The notes: generated by a model from the letters alone, not told the origin. A DNA stretch of 64,000 bases from Arcicella rigui (GCF_034929435.1 NZ_JAYFUM010000001.1:1-64000), one strand, 5' to 3'; shown: positions 26,710 to 35,735, counted from the stretch's first letter. Translations and numbers: made by a program.

Positions 26710-26807
26710 AATTTGAAGATTATACTAATTTGAAGATTTGAATTTGTTTTTGATTAAAAACTAAATGAAAATATTTTCAAATTTTCAAATCCTCAGATTT
26801 TCAAATG
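26710..26807. repeat. Imperfect inverted repeat with short direct repeats upstream of tuf
   Basis: The left part holds two copies of AATTTGAAGATT (near 26710 and 26728). The right part (26778-26807) holds CAAATTTTCAAATC and AGATTTTCAAAT, which are imperfect complements of the left. Pairing is weaker than in the other spacers. Confidence 0.45.
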
Positions 26808-26857
26808 TAAAAAGTATCAAACAATTTTTAAATAAAACTAATTAAGAACTAAATATC

Positions 26858-28045
26858 ATGGCAAAAGAGAATTTTGACCGTAGTAAGCCCCACGTAAACA
26901 TTGGTACAATCGGTCACGTTGACCACGGTAAAACTACATTGACAGCTGCTATCACTAAAGTGTTGTCAGAAAAAGGACTTGCAGAGAAAAAAGATTTCTC
27001 TTCAATTGACTCAGCTCCAGAAGAGAAAGAGCGTGGTATCACAATTAACACTGCTCACGTAGAATATTCGACAGCAAATCGTCACTATGCACACGTTGAC
27101 TGTCCAGGTCACGCCGATTACGTTAAAAACATGGTAACTGGTGCTGCTCAAATGGATGGTGCTATCATCGTAGTTGCTGCAACTGACGGTCCAATGCCAC
27201 AAACTCGTGAACACATCTTGTTGTCTCGCCAAGTAGGTGTACCTCAATTGGTTGTATTCATGAACAAAGTGGATATGGTTGATGACCCAGAATTATTAGA
27301 ATTAGTAGAAATGGAAATCCGTGAATTGTTATCATTCTATGAATTTGATGGAGATAACATTCCAGTAATCCAAGGTTCTGCTTTAGGTGGTTTGAACGGT
27401 GAGCCGAAATGGGTTGCTACTATCGAAGCGTTAATGGATGCTGTTGATAGCTGGATTCCACTTCCAAAACGTGATGTTGATAAGCCATTCTTGATGCCAG
27501 TTGAAGACGTATTCTCGATCACTGGTCGTGGTACTGTAGCAACAGGTCGTATCGAAACTGGTATCATCAACTCTGGTGATGCAGTAGATATCTTAGGTAT
27601 GGGTGCTGAAGGCTTGAAATCAGTTGTTACTGGTGTTGAGATGTTCCGTAAAATCCTTGACCGTGGTGAAGCTGGTGACAACGTAGGTTTATTATTACGT
27701 GGTATCGACAAAGAATCTATCCGTCGTGGTATGGTTATTTGTAAGCCAGGTTCTGTTAAGCCTCACACTAAATTCAAAGCTGAGGTTTATATCTTGTCTA
27801 AAGAAGAAGGTGGTCGTCACACTCCATTCTTTAACAAATATCGTCCACAATTCTATTTCCGTACAACTGACGTAACTGGAGAAATCAAGTTGCCAGATGG
27901 CGTTGAAATGTGTATGCCTGGTGATAACTTGACAATTGAAGTAACTTTATTGAACAAAGTAGCGATGGACAAAGGTCTTCGTTTCGCTATCCGTGAGGGT
28001 GGTCGTACAGTAGGTGCTGGTCAAGTAACTGAAATTTTAGACTAA
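26858..28045 (+). CDS. tuf: Translation elongation factor Tu
   Basis: EF-Tu (395 residues) delivers aminoacyl-tRNA to the ribosome. The G1 loop GHVDHGKT lies at 19-26, with DCPGHADY (G3) and NKVDMVDD (G4) following. The C-terminal beta-barrel domains are intact and the protein ends GAGQVTEILD. It is preceded by three tRNA genes and closed by a strong terminator. Confidence 0.98.
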   Translation: MAKENFDRSKPHVNIGTIGHVDHGKTTLTAAITKVLSEKGLAEKKDFSSIDSAPEEKERGITINTAHVEYSTANRHYAHVDCPGHADYVKNMVTGAAQMDGAIIVVAATDGPMPQTREHILLSRQVGVPQLVVFMNKVDMVDDPELLELVEMEIRELLSFYEFDGDNIPVIQGSALGGLNGEPKWVATIEALMDAVDSWIPLPKRDVDKPFLMPVEDVFSITGRGTVATGRIETGIINSGDAVDILGMGAEGLKSVVTGVEMFRKILDRGEAGDNVGLLLRGIDKESIRRGMVICKPGSVKPHTKFKAEVYILSKEEGGRHTPFFNKYRPQFYFRTTDVTGEIKLPDGVEMCMPGDNLTIEVTLLNKVAMDKGLRFAIREGGRTVGAGQVTEILD

Positions 28046-28066
28046 TTTTTAGCTAAAAAATAGATT

Positions 28067-28098
28067 AAGAGCGTTACAAAACTGTAACGCTCTTTTTT
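28067..28098 (+). terminator. Terminator after tuf
   Basis: A 12-bp stem (28067-28078 with 28083-28094, core AGAGCGTTACA) has a 4-nt loop and is followed by T residues. It ends the tRNA-tuf unit. Confidence 0.92.
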
Positions 28099-28119
28099 TA
28101 ATAAAATTTGCAAGTATTT

Positions 28120-28150
28120 TTTGTGTTTTTAGGATAAATACCTATCTTTG
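28120..28150 (+). promoter_or_regulatory. Promoter of tRNA-Trp-secE-nusG
   Basis: TTTG (28120-28123), a 19-bp spacer and TATCTTTG (28143-28150) match the Bacteroidota promoter exactly. tRNA-Trp starts 13 bp downstream. Confidence 0.8.
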
Positions 28151-28162
28151 CAGTCGATTTAC

Positions 28163-28233
28163 ACGGGAATAGTTCAATGGTAGAATGCGGGTCTCCAAAA
28201 CCCTTGATCAGGGTTCGAATCCTTGTTCCCGTG
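28163..28233 (+). tRNA. tRNA-Trp (anticodon CCA)
   Basis: The acceptor ACGGGAA (28163-28169) pairs with TTCCCGT (28226-28232), with G as discriminator. The anticodon loop CTCCAAA carries CCA. CCA is not encoded at the 3' end. Its place before secE is widely conserved. Confidence 0.97.
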
Positions 28234-28241
28234 CTTAGTAA

Positions 28242-28317
28242 TTAAGTTCCAAGTTTTAGGTTTTAAGTTCAATACATTTTTATGTCTGAATTTAAAACCT
28301 AAAATATTGGAACTTAA
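28242..28317. repeat. Long inverted repeat between tRNA-Trp and secE
   Basis: Two blocks pair: TTAAGTTCCAA at 28242-28252 with its complement at 28307-28317 (11 bp), and TTTTAGGTTTTAA at 28254-28266 with its complement at 28292-28304 (13 bp). A single base on one side faces two on the other. The result is a 24-bp stem without a terminator-like T-run. Confidence 0.7.
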
Positions 28318-28387
28318 AAGTTTATAAGCATAATATTTTATTACTGTCGCTCTTGAAAGCAAGTAATAGTTAAAGCAAGCAATCACC

Positions 28388-28579
28388 ATGAACAAATTAC
28401 AACAACTTGTTAAAGAGTCTTGGACAGAAGTTACCGAAAATGTAACATGGCCTAAATTTTCAGAATTACAAGCAAGTTCAACACTTGTGTTAGTGGCATC
28501 ATTAATTTTTGCTTTAGTAGTTGGTACAATAGATTTCTTATTCAAGTCTGGATTAGAATTGTTCTATCAATCATTTTAA
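28388..28579 (+). CDS. secE: Preprotein translocase subunit SecE
   Basis: A 63-residue, single-helix SecE of the short type. The amphipathic N-terminus contains ELTWPK-like ENVTWPKFSEL, followed by the membrane helix ASSTLVLVASLIFALVVGTI. SecE stabilises SecY in the membrane. It lies before nusG as in most bacteria. Confidence 0.94.
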   Translation: MNKLQQLVKESWTEVTENVTWPKFSELQASSTLVLVASLIFALVVGTIDFLFKSGLELFYQSF

Positions 28580-28671
28580 TTGCAGATTTCGGAATGCGGA
28601 TTTACCTGTAAATCTGTTTAGATATTTTATCAATCCAAAATCAACAATCGCAAACCGAAATATATAAAACA

Positions 28672-29223
28672 ATGGCAGAGACTAATTGGTACGTTCTGAG
28701 AGCAGTTTCAGGACAAGAAAAGAAAATACGTACTTATCTTGAAAATGAAATAGCACGACAAAATCTTCAGGATTATATTCCACAGATTATAATTCCTACT
28801 GAAAAGATATTTGAAATGCGTAATGGAAAGAAAACTGTACGTGAGAAGACATTATTTGCTGGCTATATTTTCGTTGAGGCTGATATTAAATACGGAGAGG
28901 TAGCTCACTTGATTACTTCAATGCCAGGAGTTATTGGTTTCTTAAGCTGGAATGATGGAAAAACTTCTAAAACTCCTATTCCTTTACGTGCTGGCGAAAT
29001 TAAGCGTATTTTAGGGAAAATGGACGAAGCCATTGCTGTTGAAGAATCTGCTCCTGCATCATTCTCTAAAGGCGAAACTATCAAGGTTATTGATGGCCCA
29101 TTCTCTGGATTTGAAGGTACAGTGGAAGAAATTTTTGATGATAAGAAAAAACTTAATGTAATGGTTAAAATCTTCGGACGTAATACGCCAGTTGAATTGA
29201 ACTATTCACAAGTTGAAAAATAA
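28672..29223 (+). CDS. nusG: Transcription termination/antitermination protein NusG
   Basis: NusG (183 residues) binds RNA polymerase and couples it to ribosome or Rho. The N-terminal NGN domain begins NWYVLRAVSGQEKKIRTYLE and contains LFAGYIFVEA. The C-terminal KOW motif is GETIKVIDGPFSGFEGTVEEI. The usual rplK-rplA-rplJ-rplL-rpoBC genes do not follow; a terminator and a converging TonB receptor gene do. Confidence 0.96.
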   Translation: MAETNWYVLRAVSGQEKKIRTYLENEIARQNLQDYIPQIIIPTEKIFEMRNGKKTVREKTLFAGYIFVEADIKYGEVAHLITSMPGVIGFLSWNDGKTSKTPIPLRAGEIKRILGKMDEAIAVEESAPASFSKGETIKVIDGPFSGFEGTVEEIFDDKKKLNVMVKIFGRNTPVELNYSQVEK

Positions 29224-29252
29224 TATTTTTTAGTATTTCTTGAAAAAACATC

Positions 29253-29295
29253 AATAAAAAAGGTGAATTCATTTAATGAATTCACCTTTTTTATT
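29253..29295. terminator. Bidirectional terminator between nusG and the TonB receptor gene
   Basis: A stem of about 20 bp (29253-29272 with 29276-29295, core AGGTGAATTCAT) is flanked by A and T runs. It serves both converging genes. Confidence 0.9.
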
Positions 29296-29311
29296 GCAAT
29301 CAATTGATGAC

Positions 29312-32300
29312 TTATTTGTTCAATAATTCATCAAAAGTTAAAGATACGTAATACATTGAGCCGACATAAGCACTACCATAAGCTTGGATATATGGTTTTC
29401 CGCCAATGTTAGTTCCGCCAAGTTTTACAATAGATTTGATACTATTCAATTTATAGCTAAACTGAGCATCGAAGTTATTGATAGCAGGAACTGTTGTGTT
29501 CGTGAAAATTGGTACAGCCGTTGTAGTTGGAAGAGGGAAGCTCGACTCCCAAGTGAATGCCTCTTGGTAACGATAAGCTAAATTAAAGCCCCATTTGTTA
29601 CCACTGCTAATTCTTTTTCCGAAGGTAAATTTATAACTGTTTTTAGGAGTATTAAATCCAGAGTAAGGAACTTCTGTACTTGCTGTAAAATTGTTCATTT
29701 GGTTATTAGTGATACTTCCACCTACTGTGTAACCTTTACTAAGCAGATAGTTTAAGCCTAAAGACCATCCTGAAATCGTAATGTCTTCATCTGAGTTGGC
29801 AGGACGAGAATAACCTGCACGAGTACTTCCACTACCTAAACCAGATTCTATTGGAAGACCAGGAGCGGCCGCAGCCGTAGGTACTACAATAGTACTACCA
29901 CCAATAAAGTTTCTGTAAACACTGTAATAATATGAAGCATCTACAAAAAGTTTTTTACTGATAAGTCCTTTGTAGCCGATTTCATAAGATTGAATTTTTT
30001 CTGGAACTAATGCTTTTGCTTTATATTTTGGTAAAGAAGCTAAAGCATAAGCTGGAGCTACTTGTTTCGTTACTTCTGTTACTTTCTGAACAACAGTTGA
30101 CTGAACTGTATTTTGAATTAAAGTTTGAACAGCAGTAGAAGTCATTTGTTGTTGAACGCCCGCCTGAATTGCAGCAGCAGCGTTTGCAGCAGGAATTTGA
30201 CCAGCAGCTACGGCGGCTTGTACTTGAGCCGTTACAGCATTAGTTACTTGTGTTTGAACTGCTGAAATAACAGCGTTTTGGATGGTTGATAATTGAGCTT
30301 GTACAGCAGCAGTAGCATATTGTTGTGCACTTGCTAAAACTGCTGGCGTAATATATTTAGTTGGATTGGTTGCAAAATCAGTAAGTACTTCTCTTGTAAC
30401 ACCCGTTGCCAATTTGTAACGAGCATCAAATTCTGGTAAACCACCAATTAAAGTTCCGGCTGGTGTTTGAAGGTCGATGTACTGGTTTTGAGTAGTTGGG
30501 ATTCTAAAGCCAGTTTGATAAGACAAACGAACATTGTGGTCTTGCGAAGGAGAATAAACAGCTGAGAAACGAGGAGTATATTGTCCTTCAAAATTTTGGT
30601 TTTTATCATAACGAATAGAACCTGTTAGTTTCAAATGGTCATTAAGAAGGTTTTTTGAAACTTGTGCAAAAGCACCATATTCATTGATAGTAATTGTTCC
30701 TGTACGGCCATCTTTTTGGTCAGAGAAAAGCGTTCCAGATGAACGAAGCTCATACATACGGTAATTTGCCCCAACAGTTACATCAGCAAATTTGATTTGG
30801 TCTTTGAAGTTGTAGATACCTTCTACATGATACAAGTTACTCTTATCAGCAAAAGCACCACCGCCATTTGTAATTGAAGCATTACGATATTTATCTAACA
30901 AAGTATTAAATGCAGCAGAACCAGGCTGAGGCATGTTGCGGTCTGCATATTGGCGAGCAGCAAGATGGGCATTTTCATCAGTGCCACCAGCCGTTTTAGC
31001 ACTTACATAAGCACCAGCATATTCTGTGTACCAAGTACTGTTAGATTTGATTTCTGTAAGCATACCAATAGCTGCTAAACCAGCAGTGTAGGAGCTTCCA
31101 GAACGCTCTTGTGTGGTGTATGCTCTTAGAGTGAAGTTATTTCCTCTTAATTCTAATTTTGCTTGAGTAATTTTAAAATCACGTAATGAATATCTACCTG
31201 TACCTGTGTAAAGAGTTGTACCTTCACCATAGTTTACTTGAGCAATTGCTTCAACTTTTTCATTTAAACGGTAGTGTAAAGCAGCGTTAAATTTTAGAGA
31301 TTTTGTATTGTGGTCAACCAAATCTACTTCTTTATAACCTGTTCTACTCACGTTGACATTTGGTAAAGCTGAGTTGAGCGACTGTAAATTGGCTTGAATT
31401 TCATCTCCATAAACGTTCATACCATCGTAGTCAGTTTTTGTACCAAGTCCTCTTGATGGGTCATTATTTCCACCTAAGTTCATGTTTGTGAAATTCGTAG
31501 CTTGCCAATCTTTTGCTTGAATATGTGAAAAATTGAGCTTGAAGGCAATTTTATTGTTGAATGCTTTTGCATAACGAATACTCAAATCTGTAAAAGGAGT
31601 AGTAACAGTGGAGCGGTTACTTGCCGACATTACTCCCATTTTAGTAGAGGCACTTAAACCTTGATACAAAAATGGACTTTTACTATTCATTAGAATTAAA
31701 CCATTGATAGCGTTTGGCCCGTACAATGCAGAAGCAGCACCAGGTAACAACTCAACATTTTCAACATCTAATTCTGGCATACCAATAATATTGTCAACAG
31801 CAAAATTTAAACCCGGAGCAGAGTTGTCCATACCGTCAATCATTTGTACAACACGGGGGTTACCAGTTGAACCGAATCCACGCATATTAACAGATTTAAA
31901 CAACAAACCTTGTGTTGCCATATCTACTCCTTTTAAGTTAGCCAAACCATCATAAAATGAAGCAGATGGAGTATTCTGAATAGCACGAATATCCATTTTT
32001 TCAACTGTTACTGGCGATTTCATAACACTTTCCTCAACACGAGAAGCTGCTACTACTACTTCCTGTCCCATTGTACTTTGTTCTTCAAGTTTAATATCGA
32101 AATCATCCGAACTTTTAGTTACAGATATTTCTTGCGTTGTATATCCAACACTTGAAATGATAATTGTAAATGGAGTAGGAGTATTGGTACTTAGTGAGAA
32201 AGAGCCTTTTGTGTCTGAAATCGTACCAATTACTTTTCCTTTAACGGCGATACTTACCCCAATCAAAGGCTCTTTAGTAGAACCATCGCTGATTTTTCCC

Positions 32301-32389
32301 GATATTTTTGTTTGGGCAAAAACAGATGAGGTAAATAAAACAAGTATGGCAATAAAGCCAAACTTCATTTTTGTAAATAAATTCTTCAT
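29312..32389 (-). CDS. TonB-dependent outer-membrane receptor with carboxypeptidase-regulatory N-domain
   Basis: The protein has 1025 residues: signal peptide (to about 25), a carboxypeptidase-regulatory-like domain (about 27-105, ISGKISDGSTKEPLIGVSI), a plug domain (VVVAASRVEESVMKSPVTVE onward, with NGLILMNSKSPF) and a large beta-barrel ending in YYVSLTFDELLNK. The barrel has an odd insertion at about residues 682-783. It is rich in Ala, Gln, Val and Thr and almost free of charge (AAVQAQLSTIQNAVISAVQT), and predicted to be helical. The receptor imports a large or scarce nutrient in a TonB-driven way; no SusD partner is next to it, so a siderophore, vitamin or peptide ligand is as likely as a glycan. 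Confidence 0.9.
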   Translation of the reverse strand: MKNLFTKMKFGFIAILVLFTSSVFAQTKISGKISDGSTKEPLIGVSIAVKGKVIGTISDTKGSFSLSTNTPTPFTIIISSVGYTTQEISVTKSSDDFDIKLEEQSTMGQEVVVAASRVEESVMKSPVTVEKMDIRAIQNTPSASFYDGLANLKGVDMATQGLLFKSVNMRGFGSTGNPRVVQMIDGMDNSAPGLNFAVDNIIGMPELDVENVELLPGAASALYGPNAINGLILMNSKSPFLYQGLSASTKMGVMSASNRSTVTTPFTDLSIRYAKAFNNKIAFKLNFSHIQAKDWQATNFTNMNLGGNNDPSRGLGTKTDYDGMNVYGDEIQANLQSLNSALPNVNVSRTGYKEVDLVDHNTKSLKFNAALHYRLNEKVEAIAQVNYGEGTTLYTGTGRYSLRDFKITQAKLELRGNNFTLRAYTTQERSGSSYTAGLAAIGMLTEIKSNSTWYTEYAGAYVSAKTAGGTDENAHLAARQYADRNMPQPGSAAFNTLLDKYRNASITNGGGAFADKSNLYHVEGIYNFKDQIKFADVTVGANYRMYELRSSGTLFSDQKDGRTGTITINEYGAFAQVSKNLLNDHLKLTGSIRYDKNQNFEGQYTPRFSAVYSPSQDHNVRLSYQTGFRIPTTQNQYIDLQTPAGTLIGGLPEFDARYKLATGVTREVLTDFATNPTKYITPAVLASAQQYATAAVQAQLSTIQNAVISAVQTQVTNAVTAQVQAAVAAGQIPAANAAAAIQAGVQQQMTSTAVQTLIQNTVQSTVVQKVTEVTKQVAPAYALASLPKYKAKALVPEKIQSYEIGYKGLISKKLFVDASYYYSVYRNFIGGSTIVVPTAAAAPGLPIESGLGSGSTRAGYSRPANSDEDITISGWSLGLNYLLSKGYTVGGSITNNQMNNFTASTEVPYSGFNTPKNSYKFTFGKRISSGNKWGFNLAYRYQEAFTWESSFPLPTTTAVPIFTNTTVPAINNFDAQFSYKLNSIKSIVKLGGTNIGGKPYIQAYGSAYVGSMYYVSLTFDELLNK

Positions 32390-32769
32390 ACGTTTCTTTT
32401 TTAGTGAATTTTAAGCCAATTTTTTTGTCGATTGAATTATGGAATAATATAATACAAAGAGAAAGAAAATTTTGCATAATATTATGCAAGCAGAGCAAAT
32501 TTTTTATATTATTTCTTAAAATTATCTAATAGTACTTGAAAAGTACAGTAATTGGACAAAATCTTAGTCATTTTTAACGAAAAAAGAAGGGGTGTCATTA
32601 GCCCAATAAGTTGGGCGATATTTTATAGAATATTTAGTATTTTAATTAGAATTTTAGATATATACTCTTAAAATCTTAGACCTAATTTATTTTTTATAAA
32701 AAGTCTGTATATCTTTATTACTTAGATTAATAACACACAGAAGACTAAAATTATATTACTTAATTCAGA
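32390..32769. other. Intergenic region between divergent TonB receptor and manC genes
   Basis: About 380 bp without a credible ORF. It should hold the promoters of two divergent genes. TATCTTTA near 32708 differs by one base from the -7 consensus and could serve manC. A small hairpin (GCCCAA/TTGGGC, 32602-32617, loop TAAG) lies in the middle. No other structure is evident. Confidence 0.4.
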
Positions 32770-33843
32770 ATGATGAATAATAACAACTATGTAGTCATTA
32801 TGGCAGGTGGAGTAGGTACTCGTTTCTGGCCATTTAGTAGATCAAATAATCCGAAGCAATTTCATGATGTACTTGGAACAGGTAGAACACTTTTACAACA
32901 AACGGCAGACCGTTTTGAAAATATCTGTCCCAAAGAAAATATCTATATCGTAACCAGTATTGACTACGTAGATATTATAAAACAGCAACTTCCCTTTTTA
33001 GCAGACAGCCAAATTTTAACTGAAGTAATTCGTAGAAATACTGCTCCCTGTGTAGCTTATGCTTGTTATAAAATTGGTAAGCAAAATCCTGATGCCAATA
33101 TTGTTGTAGCTCCTGCCGACCATATTATCTTAAAAGAAAATGAGTTTGAAAAAAGAATTAATATAGCTTTAGAGGCTTCTGCTTCTGGAGACGTATTAGT
33201 TACTTTAGGGATTTCTCCAACAAGACCTGATACTGGCTATGGATATATTCAATACGAACAGTCGGATTCGGAAGTGAAAAAAGTAAAAACTTTCAGAGAA
33301 AAACCAAATCTTGAATTAGCAAAAGAATTTGTAGCCAGTGGCGAATATGTTTGGAATGCAGGTATTTTCATTTGGTCAGCAAAAGCAATTAAAGAAGCTT
33401 TTGCTAAAAATAGTCCTGCTCTTCATGCAATTTTCTCAGCTTGTGACAATGTGTATTTTACCGAACAAGAAACAGATTACATCAATGAAGTATATCAAAC
33501 TTGTGAAAGTATTTCAATTGACTATGCTGTGATGGAGAAAGCCGATAATGTACACACTGTGTTAGGAAATATTGGCTGGTCTGACTTAGGAACTTGGAAG
33601 TCTTTATACGAAGTTTCTGATAAAGACGACAATGAAAATGTAATTGATGGCTCAACAATGCTTTATGGAGTAAAAAATTGTATTGTCAAAACTCCAAAAG
33701 AGAGATTAGTTGTAATACAAGGCTTAGAAGGATACATCATTGCTGAGTACGACAACGTATTGATGATTTGTGAAAAAGAACAAGAACAATTCGTGAAAAG
33801 CTTTGTAGCAGATGCTACAAAAGTAGGTAAAGAATTTGTTTAA
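32770..33843 (+). CDS. manC: Mannose-1-phosphate guanylyltransferase
   Basis: The enzyme (357 residues) makes GDP-mannose from GTP and mannose-1-phosphate for polysaccharide and glycoprotein synthesis. The nucleotide-binding signature GGVGTRFWPFSRSNNPKQF lies at 14-32, with VAPADHII and a FREKPN motif further on, and WNAGIFIWSA in the sugar-binding part. The length is that of the single-domain form without the isomerase half. It is monocistronic. Confidence 0.92.
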   Translation: MMNNNNYVVIMAGGVGTRFWPFSRSNNPKQFHDVLGTGRTLLQQTADRFENICPKENIYIVTSIDYVDIIKQQLPFLADSQILTEVIRRNTAPCVAYACYKIGKQNPDANIVVAPADHIILKENEFEKRINIALEASASGDVLVTLGISPTRPDTGYGYIQYEQSDSEVKKVKTFREKPNLELAKEFVASGEYVWNAGIFIWSAKAIKEAFAKNSPALHAIFSACDNVYFTEQETDYINEVYQTCESISIDYAVMEKADNVHTVLGNIGWSDLGTWKSLYEVSDKDDNENVIDGSTMLYGVKNCIVKTPKERLVVIQGLEGYIIAEYDNVLMICEKEQEQFVKSFVADATKVGKEFV

Positions 33844-33850
33844 ATATATA

Positions 33851-33891
33851 CGTTAGGATAGTAAACAAATCGTTTGTTTCCTATCCTAACG
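33851..33891. terminator. Hairpin between manC and the MerR gene
   Basis: CGTTAGGATAG (33851-33861) pairs with CTATCCTAACG (33881-33891), continued inward by AAACAAA/TTTGTTT. It lies between two converging genes and overlaps the last codons of the MerR gene. T-runs are weak on both sides. Confidence 0.5.
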
Positions 33892-34759
33892 CAATATCCA
33901 TTAAATATTGAATCTGAGTAAGAATCTCTACATTATCAGGGCAGTCGATGTCTTGCCCAATCACTTGATAACCAGAAAGTAATATCTTCGCATCTGGAAA
34001 CTCTTTCGCCAAACGATACACATATTTTTGAATTTCGTCCTGTCCGGGTACAGAAGTAATAATCGTAAGAATATAGTCAGGTTTGTGAGCCTGATAAGCG
34101 AAAATCAGTTCATTAAAAGGCAAACTTTGTCCTAAATAAATTACCTTATTTTGTCGAGAACGAATGATATAATTACTAAACAATAAGCTTAGTTCGTGCA
34201 TTTCGCCTTCTGGTAAGTAAAGTAAATACTTCTTCGCATTAGGTTTTAGCGAAGGTAATTGCCCATCAATAGCAACGATAAGTTTCTGACGAATAAGGTT
34301 TGAAATAAAATGCTCCTGAGCCGGTCCGATAGAACCAGTAATCCAGAGTGTTCCAATTCTACTTAAAAATGGGTAGATGATATTAATCATCATATTTTCA
34401 AAGCCAAATTGCAACGTGTTAGTACTCACGATTTTTTCAAACCTCTCTTCATCTAAGTCCAACATCGATATCGTTAAAGCATGTATTTGATCAGGATAAT
34501 TTAATTGCTTTTCAGAAATCAATAATACTTCTTTAGACATTTCGTCTTGATTCATCTTTGAAATCTCCGAAATCTTGTATCCGTGGTCTTTCAAAAGAGA
34601 AATATTCAAAACCAACTTTAGGTCAGTATCGTCATAAGTACGGATATTAGTATCAGTCCGTTCTGGTTTTAAAATACCATAACGTTGTTCCCAAATTCTT
34701 AGGGTATGAGCCTTGATACCAGACAGGTGTTCAAGGTCTTTAATGGAATAACTGCTCAT
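33881..34759 (-). CDS. MerR-family regulator with CarH-like cobalamin-binding domain (putative B12 photoreceptor)
   Basis: The protein (292 residues) has an N-terminal MerR helix-turn-helix (YSIKDLEHLSGIKAHTLRIW, WEQRYGIL) followed by a helical-bundle and a B12-binding-like domain. It has the Wx9EH signature of CarH photoreceptors (Trp139, Glu149, His150). It also has a form of the cobalamin motif, E186-M-H188-E-L-S191, where canonical proteins have Gly at the last place. His188 would be the lower axial ligand. CarH binds adenosylcobalamin, represses carotenoid genes in the dark and is released by light. A CruF-like carotenoid gene lies 262 bp upstream on the same strand. Light sensing is inferred. 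Confidence 0.82.
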   Translation of the reverse strand: MSSYSIKDLEHLSGIKAHTLRIWEQRYGILKPERTDTNIRTYDDTDLKLVLNISLLKDHGYKISEISKMNQDEMSKEVLLISEKQLNYPDQIHALTISMLDLDEERFEKIVSTNTLQFGFENMMINIIYPFLSRIGTLWITGSIGPAQEHFISNLIRQKLIVAIDGQLPSLKPNAKKYLLYLPEGEMHELSLLFSNYIIRSRQNKVIYLGQSLPFNELIFAYQAHKPDYILTIITSVPGQDEIQKYVYRLAKEFPDAKILLSGYQVIGQDIDCPDNVEILTQIQYLMDIALG

Positions 34760-34956
34760 GGAATTGTGATAAAAATGCTAAAAAATTCGCCAAAAACTGG
34801 AGGAGAATCTCAAAATTAAGAATTACTTAAAAACTACGATTTTACCATTTTTTGTGATTGTAAGCACTATTTTTCGTGATGAGATGCCCTCGCTCCAACA
34901 TTGATGGATGTATCACTAAAGATTTTTATTATTTTTTTTAGATATTACCGAGGCTC

Positions 34957-34964
34957 TACCTTTG
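34957..34964 (+). promoter_or_regulatory. Perfect -7 box with no plus-strand gene downstream
   Basis: TACCTTTG on the plus strand matches TAnnTTTG, but the next plus-strand gene is far away. A transcript from here would run antisense through the cruF-like gene. The -33 region is only T-rich, so it may be a chance match. Confidence 0.3.
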
Positions 34965-35020
34965 TATGCTGTGATAACTTATTGTTTATAAAAAGGTTTT
35001 CAAAAATAAAAATATTATTT

Positions 35021-35704
35021 CTAAGTATTAAAAAAGGTATGAAGTAAAAAAAACAAGGATTGTAAAGAAAAGATGAGGAAAGCAAGTGGATTTGTCTTCT
35101 TAAACTGTGTAAAGGTAAAGTATAATGCTAAGATAAATGCGATGATAAACCAAGCAATAAAATTTTGAAGAGGAATAATATTGGCGTCCCATTGCCAAAA
35201 GTCGAGTTTGATAGCGATTGGTTCAATCAGAATATCTAAAGAAACCATTAAAGTGGCTGTAATGAATGCTACTAATATTTTTTTATACAATGAAGCTTTG
35301 AGAGTACTTAGTACTTTTTCGGCTATGATTCCTGCACTATACACTAAAATAAACCAGTTTGCTCCAATTACGATGGGTACTTCAAACAACTTAGTGCCAA
35401 GAGTAGCTCCATACCAATATTTACCAAAAATGATTCCTGTATGAACGCCAAGTACTTCTACAAAGAAACCAGTACAAAATGAGATGATAATAAAGTAAAT
35501 AAAAGATTTCTGGAAGTCTTGATGAAAAGCTAAAAGGACAGCAAAAGAAACCCAAAGATTAAAAGCTGAGAGTAATTTAAAATACGCTTGTGTTTGTGGA
35601 AGCATTAGTCCGATAAAGCCCACAACATACATGAGGGGTAAAATAATAAAGACAATTTTGGTGTAGCGGCTTATGAGTACGGATTGTATGTGAGTAATAT
35701 TCAT
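35021..35704 (-). CDS. Carotenoid biosynthesis protein, CruF/DUF422 family (putative carotenoid hydratase)
   Basis: From the ATG at 35704 the product is 227 residues with about seven membrane helices. It contains FFVEVLGVHTGIIFGKYWYG and ANWFILVYSAGII, typical of the CruF/DUF422 family, whose members add water at the carotenoid end (C-1',2' hydratase). A longer frame starting at 35803 runs into the tRNA-His gene and is an artefact. The start MNITHIQSVL just before the first helix is better. A CarH-like regulator is the next gene on the strand, pointing to light-regulated pigment production. Other crt genes are not in the window. Confidence 0.82.
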   Translation of the reverse strand: MNITHIQSVLISRYTKIVFIILPLMYVVGFIGLMLPQTQAYFKLLSAFNLWVSFAVLLAFHQDFQKSFIYFIIISFCTGFFVEVLGVHTGIIFGKYWYGATLGTKLFEVPIVIGANWFILVYSAGIIAEKVLSTLKASLYKKILVAFITATLMVSLDILIEPIAIKLDFWQWDANIIPLQNFIAWFIIAFILALYFTFTQFKKTNPLAFLIFSLQSLFFLLHTFFNT

Positions 35705-35735
35705 ATCAAGAATGGATGAATAAAGAGTACAAAAA

